NCBI RefSeq assembly: GCF_000764205.1
Contig: NZ_JQDZ01000048.1
Span: 62,001 to 126,000 of the forward strand
Direction of reading: 5' to 3'
Length of the DNA: 64,000 bases
Origin: Thalassotalea sp. ND16A
GTDB taxonomy: Bacteria; Pseudomonadota; Gammaproteobacteria; Enterobacterales; Alteromonadaceae
In this document: piece after piece, positions 30,968 to 39,167 of the stretch
How the letters are laid out: every line of letters begins with the position of its first letter
Numbering within the stretch: the first letter of the stretch is position 1
Notes under the pieces: model-generated
The model's database searches: none
What the model saw: the letters and a program-made list of their open reading frames with translations, nothing else
What the model was told of the DNA's origin: nothing
Position numbers and translations under genes: made by a program

Positions 30968-32379
30968 TTGCGGTCTCCTTCAGCCACTTGTCCTAACTCA
31001 TAGTCACTGATTGCCCAGGTTTCGGGTTTATTGCGGTCAAACGCTAAACCGCCATCGATAAATACCAGTTCAGCTTGTGAATAAGTAGAGAAAGGCTCTG
31101 CCGACCACAACACAACATCGGCATTTTTACCCACTTCAATTGATCCGGTTTGTTCAAAGATACCTAATGATTTGGCGGCGTTTGAGGTTAGCCACTGCCA
31201 AGCTTCTGCTTTTGAAATATCAATACCGATACGCTGGCCATCAGATAATGCTTTCGCCGCTTCTTGATTTAACCGCTGGATCCCCTGGTCACTATCTGAA
31301 TGGACAATGGCACAGGCTTTTGCTTGATGCACCATAGGAATGTTTTCGCGAATACCATCGTAAGCTTCCATTTTAAAGCCCCACCAGTCAGCCCAAAGTG
31401 CTGCACAGACATTATTTTCCGCCAATTTATCGGCAATTTTATAGGCTTCGACCCCATGTTGGAAAGAGGCGATTTGGTAATCAAATTCTTTCATCACATC
31501 CATCATAGTGCCCATGTCATCGGCACGGTAACAATGCATATGCACTAAAATATCACCGCTCAATACGCCCGCTAAGGTTTCTTTCGCCAAATCACGCTTC
31601 GGCGCTTTTGCATCTTTACCGGCATCGTAATCGGTTTTGTATTTGTCCCATGAACGTTGGTAATCTTGTGCATCAGCCCAGGCCTGACGATATCCGGCGA
31701 CGTTACCCATGCGGGTCATTGGCCCACCTTTTTCGCCGTAAACACGTTTCGGATTTTCACCACAGGCCATCTTGATACCATAGGGTGCATCTGGAAATTT
31801 CATGTCCTGAATAACCCGGTTTGGCAGATTTTTAACGGTAACGCTACGGCCACCGATCAAATTGCCCGAACCAGGAAGAATTTGCAAGCTGGTAACACCG
31901 CCAGCTAAGGCACGACGAAAACCCGGATCTTGTGGCCAAATAGAATGTTCAGCCCAAACACCAGGAGTGACGGGTTTAGTCATTTCGTTACCGTCGGCAT
32001 GCGAACCAGTATCCGGCGTGGCATAAACGCCTAAATGACTGTGTACATCGATAATGCCTGGCGTTAACCACTTGCCCTGGCCATCAACTATCTTGGCATT
32101 GTCCGCAGCTTCTATGCTGCTGCCAATGGCTAATATTTTGCCTTGATTCAATAACACCGAAGTGTTTTCTACTAAGCCACCAATACCGTCGTAAACGTTA
32201 ACGTTCTTGATCAGCGTCGGCACACTTGGCAAAGCTTTATAGGTACTAGGGAATGGGTCTTGGTTGATTTCAACAAATGGCGCTTGCTCTTTTTTTGCTT
32301 TATCACCACCACAACCGGCTAAGGTTGCAACAGCAACTAAAGTAAAACCGGTGAACAAGGCTTTATTTAGGTTTTTCAT
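30964..32379 (-). CDS. Lipoprotein amidohydrolase (metal-dependent hydrolase)
   Basis: A 471-residue amidohydrolase-superfamily protein exported as a lipoprotein: MKNLNKALFTGFTLVAVATLAGCGG has a lipobox ending LAGC. Metal ligands are intact: HxH in PGIIDVHSHLG, HMHCYRADDM, FQHGVEAYK and the Asp in VHSDSDQG. Cyclic amides, peptides or imidazolone-like rings are possible substrates; none can be chosen. The stop overlaps the start of the second amidohydrolase at 30967 by four bases, so the two are coupled. Such pairs are common in Alteromonadales (from memory, not checked here). Confidence 0.87.
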   Translation of the reverse strand: MKNLNKALFTGFTLVAVATLAGCGGDKAKKEQAPFVEINQDPFPSTYKALPSVPTLIKNVNVYDGIGGLVENTSVLLNQGKILAIGSSIEAADNAKIVDGQGKWLTPGIIDVHSHLGVYATPDTGSHADGNEMTKPVTPGVWAEHSIWPQDPGFRRALAGGVTSLQILPGSGNLIGGRSVTVKNLPNRVIQDMKFPDAPYGIKMACGENPKRVYGEKGGPMTRMGNVAGYRQAWADAQDYQRSWDKYKTDYDAGKDAKAPKRDLAKETLAGVLSGDILVHMHCYRADDMGTMMDVMKEFDYQIASFQHGVEAYKIADKLAENNVCAALWADWWGFKMEAYDGIRENIPMVHQAKACAIVHSDSDQGIQRLNQEAAKALSDGQRIGIDISKAEAWQWLTSNAAKSLGIFEQTGSIEVGKNADVVLWSAEPFSTYSQAELVFIDGGLAFDRNKPETWAISDYELGQVAEGDRK

Positions 32380-32504
32380 CGTTAATTTTCACTTATTATT
32401 GGATCTGTCGATGCCATGCTATCAGCCCGAGGGATTAATGTCATGGTAACTTGTCGTATTAATATGGTTAACTAACTATAGCTTAACTGGGCTATTGGGG
32501 TAAT

Positions 32505-32762
32505 TTATTGGTTAGTTGCTTTTGCGTAAGTACCATCAAATAACGTGGCCCAGGTTTTGCCCTTATCATTACTCTGTTGCCAGAGCTGTCTTACCTGATT
32601 ATTTACTGGGTTAGTCACCTGCCATTGACCTAACCAAAAATCAAATTGCTGGTACTCTGGCGTCTCACAGTTACCTTTTGCCTGTGCCATAACTAAGCAG
32701 TTAGCAATACTAAACAGGCTGATCAATATTGTATTAAACACGGTTTTAAGCATTGTTTTCAT
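32505..32762 (-). CDS. Short exported DUF1579-like remnant
   Basis: The 85-residue product has a signal peptide (MKTMLKTVFNTILISLFSIA) and then QQFDFWLGQWQVTNP, a signature of a family of roughly 150-190-residue exported proteins. It then passes almost at once to LWQQSNDKGKTWATLFDGTYAK, which in the family is the C-terminal end. The middle beta-sheet portion appears to be missing, so this may be an in-frame deletion product that no longer works. ATG 32762 is used because the signal peptide begins there; a longer frame from 32813 is unlikely. Confidence 0.5.
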   Translation of the reverse strand: MKTMLKTVFNTILISLFSIANCLVMAQAKGNCETPEYQQFDFWLGQWQVTNPVNNQVRQLWQQSNDKGKTWATLFDGTYAKATNQ

Positions 32763-32880
32763 TGTTATTCTCTTACTCGCAATTAAAGTAAACCTGTATT
32801 TAGCCGTTACCATTCAAGATGCAGGTTTCAGAGTTATTGAATGCTAATGACTATAGATACTAAGTGGCTTTGTGAAAAAA

Positions 32881-32909
32881 TTCAAATTACCTGCGCTTAC
32901 GGGTATAAT
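32881..32909 (+). promoter_or_regulatory. Probable sigma-70 promoter of ubiD
   Basis: TTCAAA (32881-32886) and TATAAT (32904-32909) are separated by 17 bases and lie 42 bases before the ubiD start. Confidence 0.55.
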
Positions 32910-32950
32910 GCCGACAAACAACTACTTACATCGATTGATAGCCAACATAT

Positions 32951-34441
32951 ATGAAATATAAGGATCTGCGTGACTTTCTCGACCAGTTAGAAAAACTGGG
33001 CCAGCTTAAACGCATAAAACAACCGATTTCCACCGACTTAGCAATGACCGAGATCAGCGATCGTACGCTACGTGCTGAAGGTCCGGCGTTGTTATTTGAA
33101 AATCCCATTGGTTATGACATGCCGGTGCTAACCAACCTGTTTGGTACGGCTGAGCGAGTTGCCCTGGCAATGGGACAAGAGGATGTCAGTTCGTTACGGA
33201 ATGTGGGCAAGTTATTGGCGATGTTAAAAGAACCGGAACCACCTACGGGCTTCAAAGATGCGTTTGAAAAACTCCCGGTGTTTAAGCAAGTATTAAACAT
33301 GCCAACCAAGCGCCTGAAAAAAGCACCATGCCAGGATGTGGTGTTTAGCGGTGATGAGGTAGATTTGACCCGACTGCCTATTCAAACCTGTTGGCCAGGT
33401 GATGTGGCACCCTTAATCACCTGGGGCTTAACGGTAACGCGAGGCCCGGAGAAAGAACGTCAAAACTTAGGCATTTACCGCCAGCAATTACTGAGTAAAA
33501 ACAAGGTCATTATGCGTTGGTTATCGCACCGTGGTGGCGCTTTGGACTTTCAGGAGTTCAAGAAAAAACACCCGGGTGAAAACTATCCAGTGTCGGTGGC
33601 ATTAGGTGCCGATCCGGCAACCATATTGGGGGCGGTAACTCCAGTACCTGACACGTTATCTGAATACGCTTTTGCCGGTTTACTGCGTGGCAGTAAAACC
33701 GAAGTGGTCAAAAGTATCAGCAACGACTTGGAAGTACCGGCTTCGGCGGAAATCATCCTTGAGGGCTATCTGGCGCCTGATGAAATGGCACCGGAAGGAC
33801 CTTATGGTGATCACACCGGTTATTACAATGAAGTGGATGAGTTCCCGGTATTTACCGTAACCCACATCACCATGCGCAAAGACCCGATTTATCACAGCAC
33901 CTATACTGGCCGTCCACCCGATGAGCCGGCGATTTTAGGGGTTGCCCTAAACGAAGTCTTTGTGCCAATTATTCAAAAACAATTTCCTGAAATTGTCGAT
34001 TTTTACTTGCCGCCAGAAGGTTGCTCTTATCGAGTGGCAATTGTCACGATGAAGAAGCAATACCCTGGACATGCCAAACGAGTAATGATGGGTGTTTGGT
34101 CGTTTTTACGACAATTCATGTACACCAAGTTTGTTATTGTTTGCGATGATGATGTCAACGCCCGTGACTGGAAAGATGTGATTTGGGCAATGACGACCCG
34201 CATGGATCCGGCGCGTGACACCACGCTGGTGGAGAATACGCCAATAGATTATCTGGATTTTGCCTCGCCAGTTTCGGGTTTAGGTTCTAAAATGGGTATG
34301 GACGCTACCAATAAATGGCCAGGCGAAACCACACGCGAGTGGGGTGTGCCAATGACCATGAGCGATGAAATTAAACAGCAAGTTGATGATATTTGGGATG
34401 ACTTAGATATTTTTAACAATACCGACAACCAGAACACTTAA
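32951..34441 (+). CDS. ubiD: 4-hydroxy-3-polyprenylbenzoate decarboxylase
   Basis: Prenylated-FMN-dependent decarboxylase of ubiquinone synthesis. The 496 residues match E. coli UbiD (497): [22 protein letters not shown] at the start, NLGIYRQQ(L) and [11 protein letters not shown] in the cofactor domain, and the catalytic E-x(n)-R/E region with [14 protein letters not shown]. The flavin-modifying partner UbiX is not in this window. The fre gene follows at once, as in E. coli. Confidence 0.97.
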   Translation: MKYKDLRDFLDQLEKLGQLKRIKQPISTDLAMTEISDRTLRAEGPALLFENPIGYDMPVLTNLFGTAERVALAMGQEDVSSLRNVGKLLAMLKEPEPPTGFKDAFEKLPVFKQVLNMPTKRLKKAPCQDVVFSGDEVDLTRLPIQTCWPGDVAPLITWGLTVTRGPEKERQNLGIYRQQLLSKNKVIMRWLSHRGGALDFQEFKKKHPGENYPVSVALGADPATILGAVTPVPDTLSEYAFAGLLRGSKTEVVKSISNDLEVPASAEIILEGYLAPDEMAPEGPYGDHTGYYNEVDEFPVFTVTHITMRKDPIYHSTYTGRPPDEPAILGVALNEVFVPIIQKQFPEIVDFYLPPEGCSYRVAIVTMKKQYPGHAKRVMMGVWSFLRQFMYTKFVIVCDDDVNARDWKDVIWAMTTRMDPARDTTLVENTPIDYLDFASPVSGLGSKMGMDATNKWPGETTREWGVPMTMSDEIKQQVDDIWDDLDIFNNTDNQNT

Positions 34442-34462
34442 TTGAACAATTTAAGAGATACG

Positions 34463-35158
34463 ATGAACACCATTAGTTGCCAAGTGCACACCATTACCCC
34501 GTTAACTGACACTGTCTTTCAAGTGCTGTTAAAGCCTGAACAAAGCGTTGAATTTGCTGCCGGCCAATATTTAAATTTTGTCATGAGCGACGATGACAAG
34601 CGCCCGTTTTCCATCGCTTCCAGTCCCAATTGTGAATTAATCGAATTACAAATTGGCGCATTTGCTGCTGACAGTTGGGCAATGCAAGTGATTGACCATA
34701 TTAAAGCAAATGACACAGTAACCATTGAAATGCCAGGGGGCAATGCCCAGCTTAGAGTGGCTAGCTCTCGTCCAATTATTTTGCTTGCCGGCGGTACCGG
34801 TTTTTCTTACATCAAATCAATTCTTACCGACTTGGTTAACCGTAACGCCAAACAACCGGTATTTGTCTATTGGGGCTTACGTGAACCGAGTGCCTGTTAT
34901 CATTTAGAGCAAACACAAGCGTTAGTGGATAAGCTTAGCCAGGGTAAATTTATCCCGGTGGTAGAAACAGCAGACGACACCTGGCAAGGTCGAGTGGGTA
35001 GAGTGCACGAACCATTACTGCACGACTTGATGGGGCTTGAGTCATACGACATTTATATGGCGGGTCGTTTTGATATGGTCGGCTTTTTACGGAATGAATT
35101 TATTGAAAAAGGCGCTTTAACTGAACATATGTATGCCGATGCATTTGCCTTTATTTAA
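34463..35158 (+). CDS. fre: NAD(P)H-flavin reductase Fre
   Basis: Reduces free flavins with NAD(P)H, supplying reduced FMN, for example for prenyl-FMN chemistry. The 231 residues match E. coli Fre: RPFSIASSP (flavin-binding), LLAGGTGFSYIKSIL (pyridine nucleotide loop) and the C-terminal DAFAFI. A TTG-started frame abuts ubiD at 34442, but ATG 34463 has an AAGAGA site and gives the family N terminus MNTISCQVHTI. It is probably cotranscribed with ubiD. Confidence 0.95.
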   Translation: MNTISCQVHTITPLTDTVFQVLLKPEQSVEFAAGQYLNFVMSDDDKRPFSIASSPNCELIELQIGAFAADSWAMQVIDHIKANDTVTIEMPGGNAQLRVASSRPIILLAGGTGFSYIKSILTDLVNRNAKQPVFVYWGLREPSACYHLEQTQALVDKLSQGKFIPVVETADDTWQGRVGRVHEPLLHDLMGLESYDIYMAGRFDMVGFLRNEFIEKGALTEHMYADAFAFI

Positions 35159-35388
35159 TACCAAGTTGATTAAATATCTGCTCATTTTTAATGGTTAAAA
35201 AATTGTATGGAACAATTTTTCTTGGCGAAGCAGTTCGAAGAACCGAAGGCATGGATGCTTGAGATCAAACGAATAACTACTACTTTATAAAATCTATAAG
35301 TAGAATAACTACTTACTAAATTTTATGCATTGTATTTATCCGTTTTTCCTCATGAAAAAGTAGATCACATACTTAATCAAATTGGTAT
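35158..35388. repeat. MITE-like element, 231 bp, with 18-base inverted ends
   Basis: Ends 35158-35175 and 35371-35388 are inverted copies (ATACCAAGTTGATTAAAT against ATACCAATTTGATTAAGT). The left end overlaps the last base of the fre stop codon. The interior has no gene. Its first 27 bases recur inverted at 11957-11983 with one difference. Together with the terminator at 35405 this accounts for the 328-bp gap after fre. No transposase accompanies it. Confidence 0.72.
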
Positions 35389-35404
35389 AGTAACTACTTC
35401 CTTT

Positions 35405-35440
35405 AAACAGCAAGGGAGCCGGCAGGCTCCCTTACTGTTT
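35405..35440. terminator. Bidirectional terminator after fre
   Basis: A 16-bp stem with one mismatch (35405-35420 with 35425-35440) and a GGCA loop lies between converging genes; T runs flank it on both strands only weakly, but the stem is strong. Confidence 0.75.
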
Positions 35441-35486
35441 ACTTACTGCTTATTTCTCACTAGTACTTTCTTTTCAAGTTATGCGA

Positions 35487-36257
35487 TTATGAGCTTTCGA
35501 TTTTAATGTCCCATAAATAGTCTTGATGAGAGCCACAAATACTGCTGAACTCCTCACTGATTTTGCTGCCACCGTCGTCATAAAATATCTCATTTAAAAT
35601 CCCGGCTCGGGCTTTTAATAAATCTTCATAACTTTCCGCCGACATCGTCGCCAGTTTTCGGTATTTACCGCCAACAACATGCGATAACCAGCCCCAGGAA
35701 GTAAGCTTGCCTTTACCAATAAAACTGTTGTAAATCGGGGCGAAATTGGTTTTGATAATTTCATCGGCCCGTTCTTCCTTGTTAAAGTCACACACCATAT
35801 AAACTGACATGCTGGCTTTACCTCTAGGCGTACTGTCGTTAACGGAATTACTGCCTGCAACAAACTGCCAGATATAGTCATCATGGGTTTTACAACCCTT
35901 GGCTACTGCATCTGGTGCTTTGCCTAATGCGGCATCAAGCTTTTTGCCCATGCTATCTTGTGCATCAAACAGGCCCTGCACACTCGGAGCAGAATGATAC
36001 AAAATTCGCCGCCATTTGCCGCCGGTATGATGGGCAAGCCAGCCCCAACCAGCAATTGCGCCGTCTTTAACGGCAGCGTCGTAAACCGGGGCATACTTAG
36101 ATTTCACCAAGTCATCAACCGCCTGCTCTTGCGCCACATCACATTGAAAATAGGTGGCGTAGCTATACATTTCGGTTGCTTTTTTTTCTTCTGCACTTGC
36201 GGCAAAAGGGAGTAATAGTGAGACTGCAAAACTGAAGAGAATCTTAAACTGTTTCAT
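35487..36257 (-). CDS. Exported protein with two tandem copies of a ~100-residue domain
   Basis: No named family recognised. The 256-residue product has a signal peptide (MKQFKILFSFAVSLLLPFAASA). The mature part is an internal duplication: YSYATYFQCDVAQEQAVDDL...KYAPVYDAA...AGWGWLAHHTGGKWRR (about 31-90) recurs as MSVYMVCDFNKEERADEI...NFAPIYNSF...TSWGWLSHVVGGKYRK (about 148-205). Each copy has one Cys early and another near its end (KGCKTHDDY / SICGSHQDY). The layout resembles dimeric alpha-beta barrel proteins, with the second copy replacing a dimer partner. Function unknown. Confidence 0.7.
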   Translation of the reverse strand: MKQFKILFSFAVSLLLPFAASAEEKKATEMYSYATYFQCDVAQEQAVDDLVKSKYAPVYDAAVKDGAIAGWGWLAHHTGGKWRRILYHSAPSVQGLFDAQDSMGKKLDAALGKAPDAVAKGCKTHDDYIWQFVAGSNSVNDSTPRGKASMSVYMVCDFNKEERADEIIKTNFAPIYNSFIGKGKLTSWGWLSHVVGGKYRKLATMSAESYEDLLKARAGILNEIFYDDGGSKISEEFSSICGSHQDYLWDIKIESS

Positions 36258-36420
36258 ATTTTTGGTTCCTTATCCCATTTGGGGAATCTTCCTCTGTGCA
36301 AGAATTTGTGCACATTGGTAAAAGATTCAGGCTAAGCTTAGTTGAAATTGCAGTAATTGCTATTTTCCCTGTACAAACCCCACCATCCTAGGTTCGGCAG
36401 GATAAGTAGAAAATATTCAT

Positions 36421-36495
36421 CGCTTCGGGCTGCATTGGTATTGTTACAAGATAGATGAATTGATCAAAGTGCGCGAGGTTAAAACCCCGCCAACC
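36421..36495 (+). repeat. Dispersed intergenic repeat, copy 2
   Basis: Same family as 3090-3160 (there on the opposite strand): bases 36473-36495 agree at 22 of 23 positions, and the CTTCGGG...TTGGTATTGTTACA part also matches copy 3. It lies in the 326-bp gene-free stretch 36258-36583, which otherwise holds the upstream region of the duplicated-domain gene and a terminator. Confidence 0.7.
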
Positions 36496-36524
36496 AGTTA
36501 CTATGCCAGTACAAGTTGCTCGAA

Positions 36525-36562
36525 GCTAAAAATAAAAAGGAGCCATAAGGCTCCTATTTTTT
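36525..36562 (-). terminator. Terminator of the DUF885-like lipoprotein gene
   Basis: A 7-bp stem (36538-36544 with 36549-36555), loop of four, with an A-rich flank that reads as a T tail on the minus strand, 29 bases behind the stop. Confidence 0.8.
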
Positions 36563-36583
36563 AATTTTGATAAACGTTTTCTT

Positions 36584-37894
36584 CTAACGAACAACCATCA
36601 TTGACGCGCTTTTGGGGTTCGATAATAAATCGGCAAAGACTTGCCAGCGTTTTTTGTCATCATCGCCACTGCGAAATTCAACATAATCTTTAACCAAATC
36701 CTGACCAAGATTATAGTTAATTACATAGGCCCGATAGCGTTCAATAAAACCGATACGTTGTACCGATTTCTCTTCACTGCTGAGCGCGTATTTCATCAAA
36801 AAATCTATCGCTTGTTGCTTATCGATTTGACCGTCTAAATAGCGTTTCGCCGCAACATTACCGGCGTAAGTTAACTTACCTAGAATCGCTTCTACCTGGT
36901 AATAGGTTTCCACTTTCGAGGCATCCAAGCCCGCTAACGGAAATAACACGTTCTTTTCAAAGGCGATACGATCATGATGATTAAACGCTACCTGAATACC
37001 GTAATTTGCACTGCCTTCGGCTAACAAAGAAAGCGGCGAATATAACGGATATACGGAATACTCAACCCAACCTTTGCCATTGACCAAATGCTGTTCCATT
37101 AATGAATTAAACACATGGTGCCCGGGGTATCCTTCATGACTGGCTAAATCGATAGCACGATCAATTTGTATTGGGAAATCTGTATTTACCTGGATCAAAC
37201 TGTAACTGTTGCCTTTATACCAGTTGTAACCGCTCCAGGGCTTATCGTTAACGTATTCTATGGTAAACGATTCATTCTCGGGTAATTTAATATTGGCTTT
37301 GGTGCGCTGTTGCGATTCTTCGATAGCGGCGACAAAAACTTCGTTTAGCTTATCTAATGGCACCACAAACTGTGCTTTAAAATCGACTAACCTTGGATTT
37401 AAATCACCCTGCCCAGGCAATAAGCTGTCGAGTTCGGTCAAGGCTTTATCAAAATCAGTTTCGGTTAAATTGGGCGATTTGGCGTCATATAAGGCCATCG
37501 ACTCTTGATCGAAGCTGAACTGCTTGCCATTTAATTGCTCAATAAAGGCTTTCACTGAGCGGGTTTGCACCACTAACATATCTTTGCGCAGTTGCTCACC
37601 GGCAGTTGCAGTCGCCTTATTTATATCGGTTAATAAGTCATCCGCTTGCACCAGTAAAGTTGTTAGTGGTAATTTTTCCGCTTGCTGTTGCCATTCACTT
37701 GGCCCGTAATAAGCATCAATATAGAAATCTTGATGCTTTCCAACCAATAAGGCTAATTTCACATAACGTTCGGCCAGTTGATTCATTGCAACCTCTGCTG
37801 TTATTGCTTGTTCGGGGGATTTTGACGGGGATTCGTCGCCACAGGAAAATAGTAATGCGGTTAAGGCTATGGCAATACAATTATTAATTTTCAT
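36584..37894 (-). CDS. DUF885-type metallopeptidase-like lipoprotein
   Basis: A 436-residue lipoprotein (MKINNCIAIALTALLFSCGDE, lipobox LFSC) with the signature DLASHEGYPGHHVFNSL around residue 285. This is the HExxxGHH-like zinc motif of DUF885 proteins, a largely uncharacterised family related to M32-type metallopeptidases, and a downstream LAEGSANYG supplies a probable third ligand Glu. The substrate is unknown. ATG 37894 lies inside the 3' end of the upstream cytochrome gene (11-base overlap), so the two are coupled; a longer frame reaching 37975 would only add sequence before the lipoprotein signal. Confidence 0.78.
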   Translation of the reverse strand: MKINNCIAIALTALLFSCGDESPSKSPEQAITAEVAMNQLAERYVKLALLVGKHQDFYIDAYYGPSEWQQQAEKLPLTTLLVQADDLLTDINKATATAGEQLRKDMLVVQTRSVKAFIEQLNGKQFSFDQESMALYDAKSPNLTETDFDKALTELDSLLPGQGDLNPRLVDFKAQFVVPLDKLNEVFVAAIEESQQRTKANIKLPENESFTIEYVNDKPWSGYNWYKGNSYSLIQVNTDFPIQIDRAIDLASHEGYPGHHVFNSLMEQHLVNGKGWVEYSVYPLYSPLSLLAEGSANYGIQVAFNHHDRIAFEKNVLFPLAGLDASKVETYYQVEAILGKLTYAGNVAAKRYLDGQIDKQQAIDFLMKYALSSEEKSVQRIGFIERYRAYVINYNLGQDLVKDYVEFRSGDDDKKRWQVFADLLSNPKSASMMVVR

Positions 37895-38447
37895 TCGAAT
37901 TTTCGTTCGTTTCAGGACTTGCATTAAACTCTCCATTGATTTCAATATGACTGATGCCACTGCTAAGACTGGCATAATAAGCTGCTAATTCAACCAGCTC
38001 ATCTTCATTTAAACGACTCACCATCGGCGACATCACCGCATCTTTTCTGCGTCGATATTTAAAAGCCAATAACTGTTTGAGCAAATATTGCTGATGTTGA
38101 CCGGCAAGATTTGGATAAATAGGCAAATTAGATATACCATTTTTACCATGACATGGCGCACAAAACTCAATTTGTGTATCCAGCTGCTGTTGTTTTGCCA
38201 AGGCAGCAGATTCATCGAAGTTGATTTCATCTTCGGCCAGTTCAATGGCGCTATCAAAAGCCACAGATTGTGTATCCAGCTGCTGTTGTTTTGCCAAGGC
38301 AGCAGATTCATCGAAGTTGATTTCAGCTTCGGCCAGTTCAATGGCGCTATCAAAAGCCACAGATTCTGTCGATTGTACAACGCCATTCTCGGCAAAACTT
38401 GTCGCCGAAAATATAAATAGGAAAAGTATGATTTGATATTTAAACAT
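37884..38447 (-). CDS. Class I c-type cytochrome with tandemly duplicated linker
   Basis: A 187-residue exported cytochrome. Signal peptide MFKYQIILFLFIFSATSFA; heme-attachment motif CAPCHG; probable axial Met in VMSPMVSRLNEDE; and a C-terminal helix ELVELAAYYASLSSG, as in c553/c4-type single-heme domains. Between signal and heme domain a 32-residue unit (SVAFDSAIELAE...QQQLDTQ) occurs twice in a row, differing by one residue. The heme domain is a relative of the separate cytochrome at 38659. A frame reaching 38474 exists, but ATG 38447 starts the signal peptide. Confidence 0.83.
   Translation of the reverse strand: MFKYQIILFLFIFSATSFAENGVVQSTESVAFDSAIELAEAEINFDESAALAKQQQLDTQSVAFDSAIELAEDEINFDESAALAKQQQLDTQIEFCAPCHGKNGISNLPIYPNLAGQHQQYLLKQLLAFKYRRRKDAVMSPMVSRLNEDELVELAAYYASLSSGISHIEINGEFNASPETNENSNEN
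38172..38363. repeat. 96-bp exact-frame tandem duplication within the cytochrome gene
   Basis: Copy A is 38172-38267 and copy B 38268-38363; they differ at a single base out of 96. The length is a multiple of three, so the frame is kept and 32 residues are added. Such high identity points to a recent event or ongoing unequal exchange. Confidence 0.95.
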
Positions 38448-38610
38448 AGGAGTAGTTTTTAAGACACAATACAAAGATTATACAGTTCTTGCTATGTTTG
38501 CATATAGTTCATCGAAGAACAAAGCAGAATAGGTCCCTTCCCTGATAATTGAAGTGTCCATAAATAAGTCCTAAAAGTGTAAACCTATTTCAGCACGGGA
38601 CACCATGAAC

Positions 38611-38641
38611 AAAAAAAGCGCATTTAAAATGCGCTTTTTTT
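38611..38641 (-). terminator. Terminator of the small cytochrome gene
   Basis: An A7-stem-T7 palindrome (GCGCAT stem) 18 bases behind the minus-strand stop; it could work in both directions. Confidence 0.85.
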
Positions 38642-38658
38642 AATGTCTGTATTATTAC

Positions 38659-38958
38659 TTACTTAATGCTTGCGTAATACGCAGATAAGTTAGCAATATC
38701 AGCGTCAGTTAATGGCATAGCCATACTGCCCATTACCGGGTCTTTACGCGTTCCTGATTTAAAATCTTTAAGTTGCTTGGCAAGGTATGCTTCTTTTTGA
38801 CCAGCAAGATTTGGATACATTGGAATCGCAGAAATACCAGCTGCACCGTGACACGCGGCACACATTGCTGATTTTGCTTTACCTGCTTCAACGTCAGCAG
38901 CCATTGCTGGCGCTGTCATTACTACTGTAGCTGCTAATGCTAGAGCTAATTTTTTCAT
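38659..38958 (-). CDS. Small c-type cytochrome (c553-like)
   Basis: A 99-residue periplasmic monoheme cytochrome. Signal peptide [20 protein letters not shown]; heme motif CAACHG (about residues 33-38); axial Met in [15 protein letters not shown]-terminal helix [12 protein letters not shown]. It acts as a soluble electron carrier in respiration; the partner oxidase or reductase is not in the window. The 150-base region between it and the larger cytochrome has no gene. Its own terminator separates it from anything downstream. Confidence 0.9.
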   Translation of the reverse strand: MKKLALALAATVVMTAPAMAADVEAGKAKSAMCAACHGAAGISAIPMYPNLAGQKEAYLAKQLKDFKSGTRKDPVMGSMAMPLTDADIANLSAYYASIK

Positions 38959-39167
38959 AGTGACTACTCTTATTATGTTAAAAAACAGTATTTGATTATA
39001 TGGAAAAAAGTTAATACTGTCTGTGCTTTTTTCAGTAAAATACTATTTTAGATCAAAAAAAAACGCTTAAACTTACAGCAAACACCGTTAAAAATAGCTT
39101 TCTTTGCATTTTTCCTAGCTATTTTAGTTTATTATAATTACAGCATAAACTCAGAGTTAAGTCCTTC

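Noticed and set aside
38475-38610. Segment with GTGTCC / GGGACAC pieces and an ATGAAC, possibly an insertion sequence remnant
   Set aside because: The inverted pieces are only six bases, no transposase residues are readable, and no second end was found.
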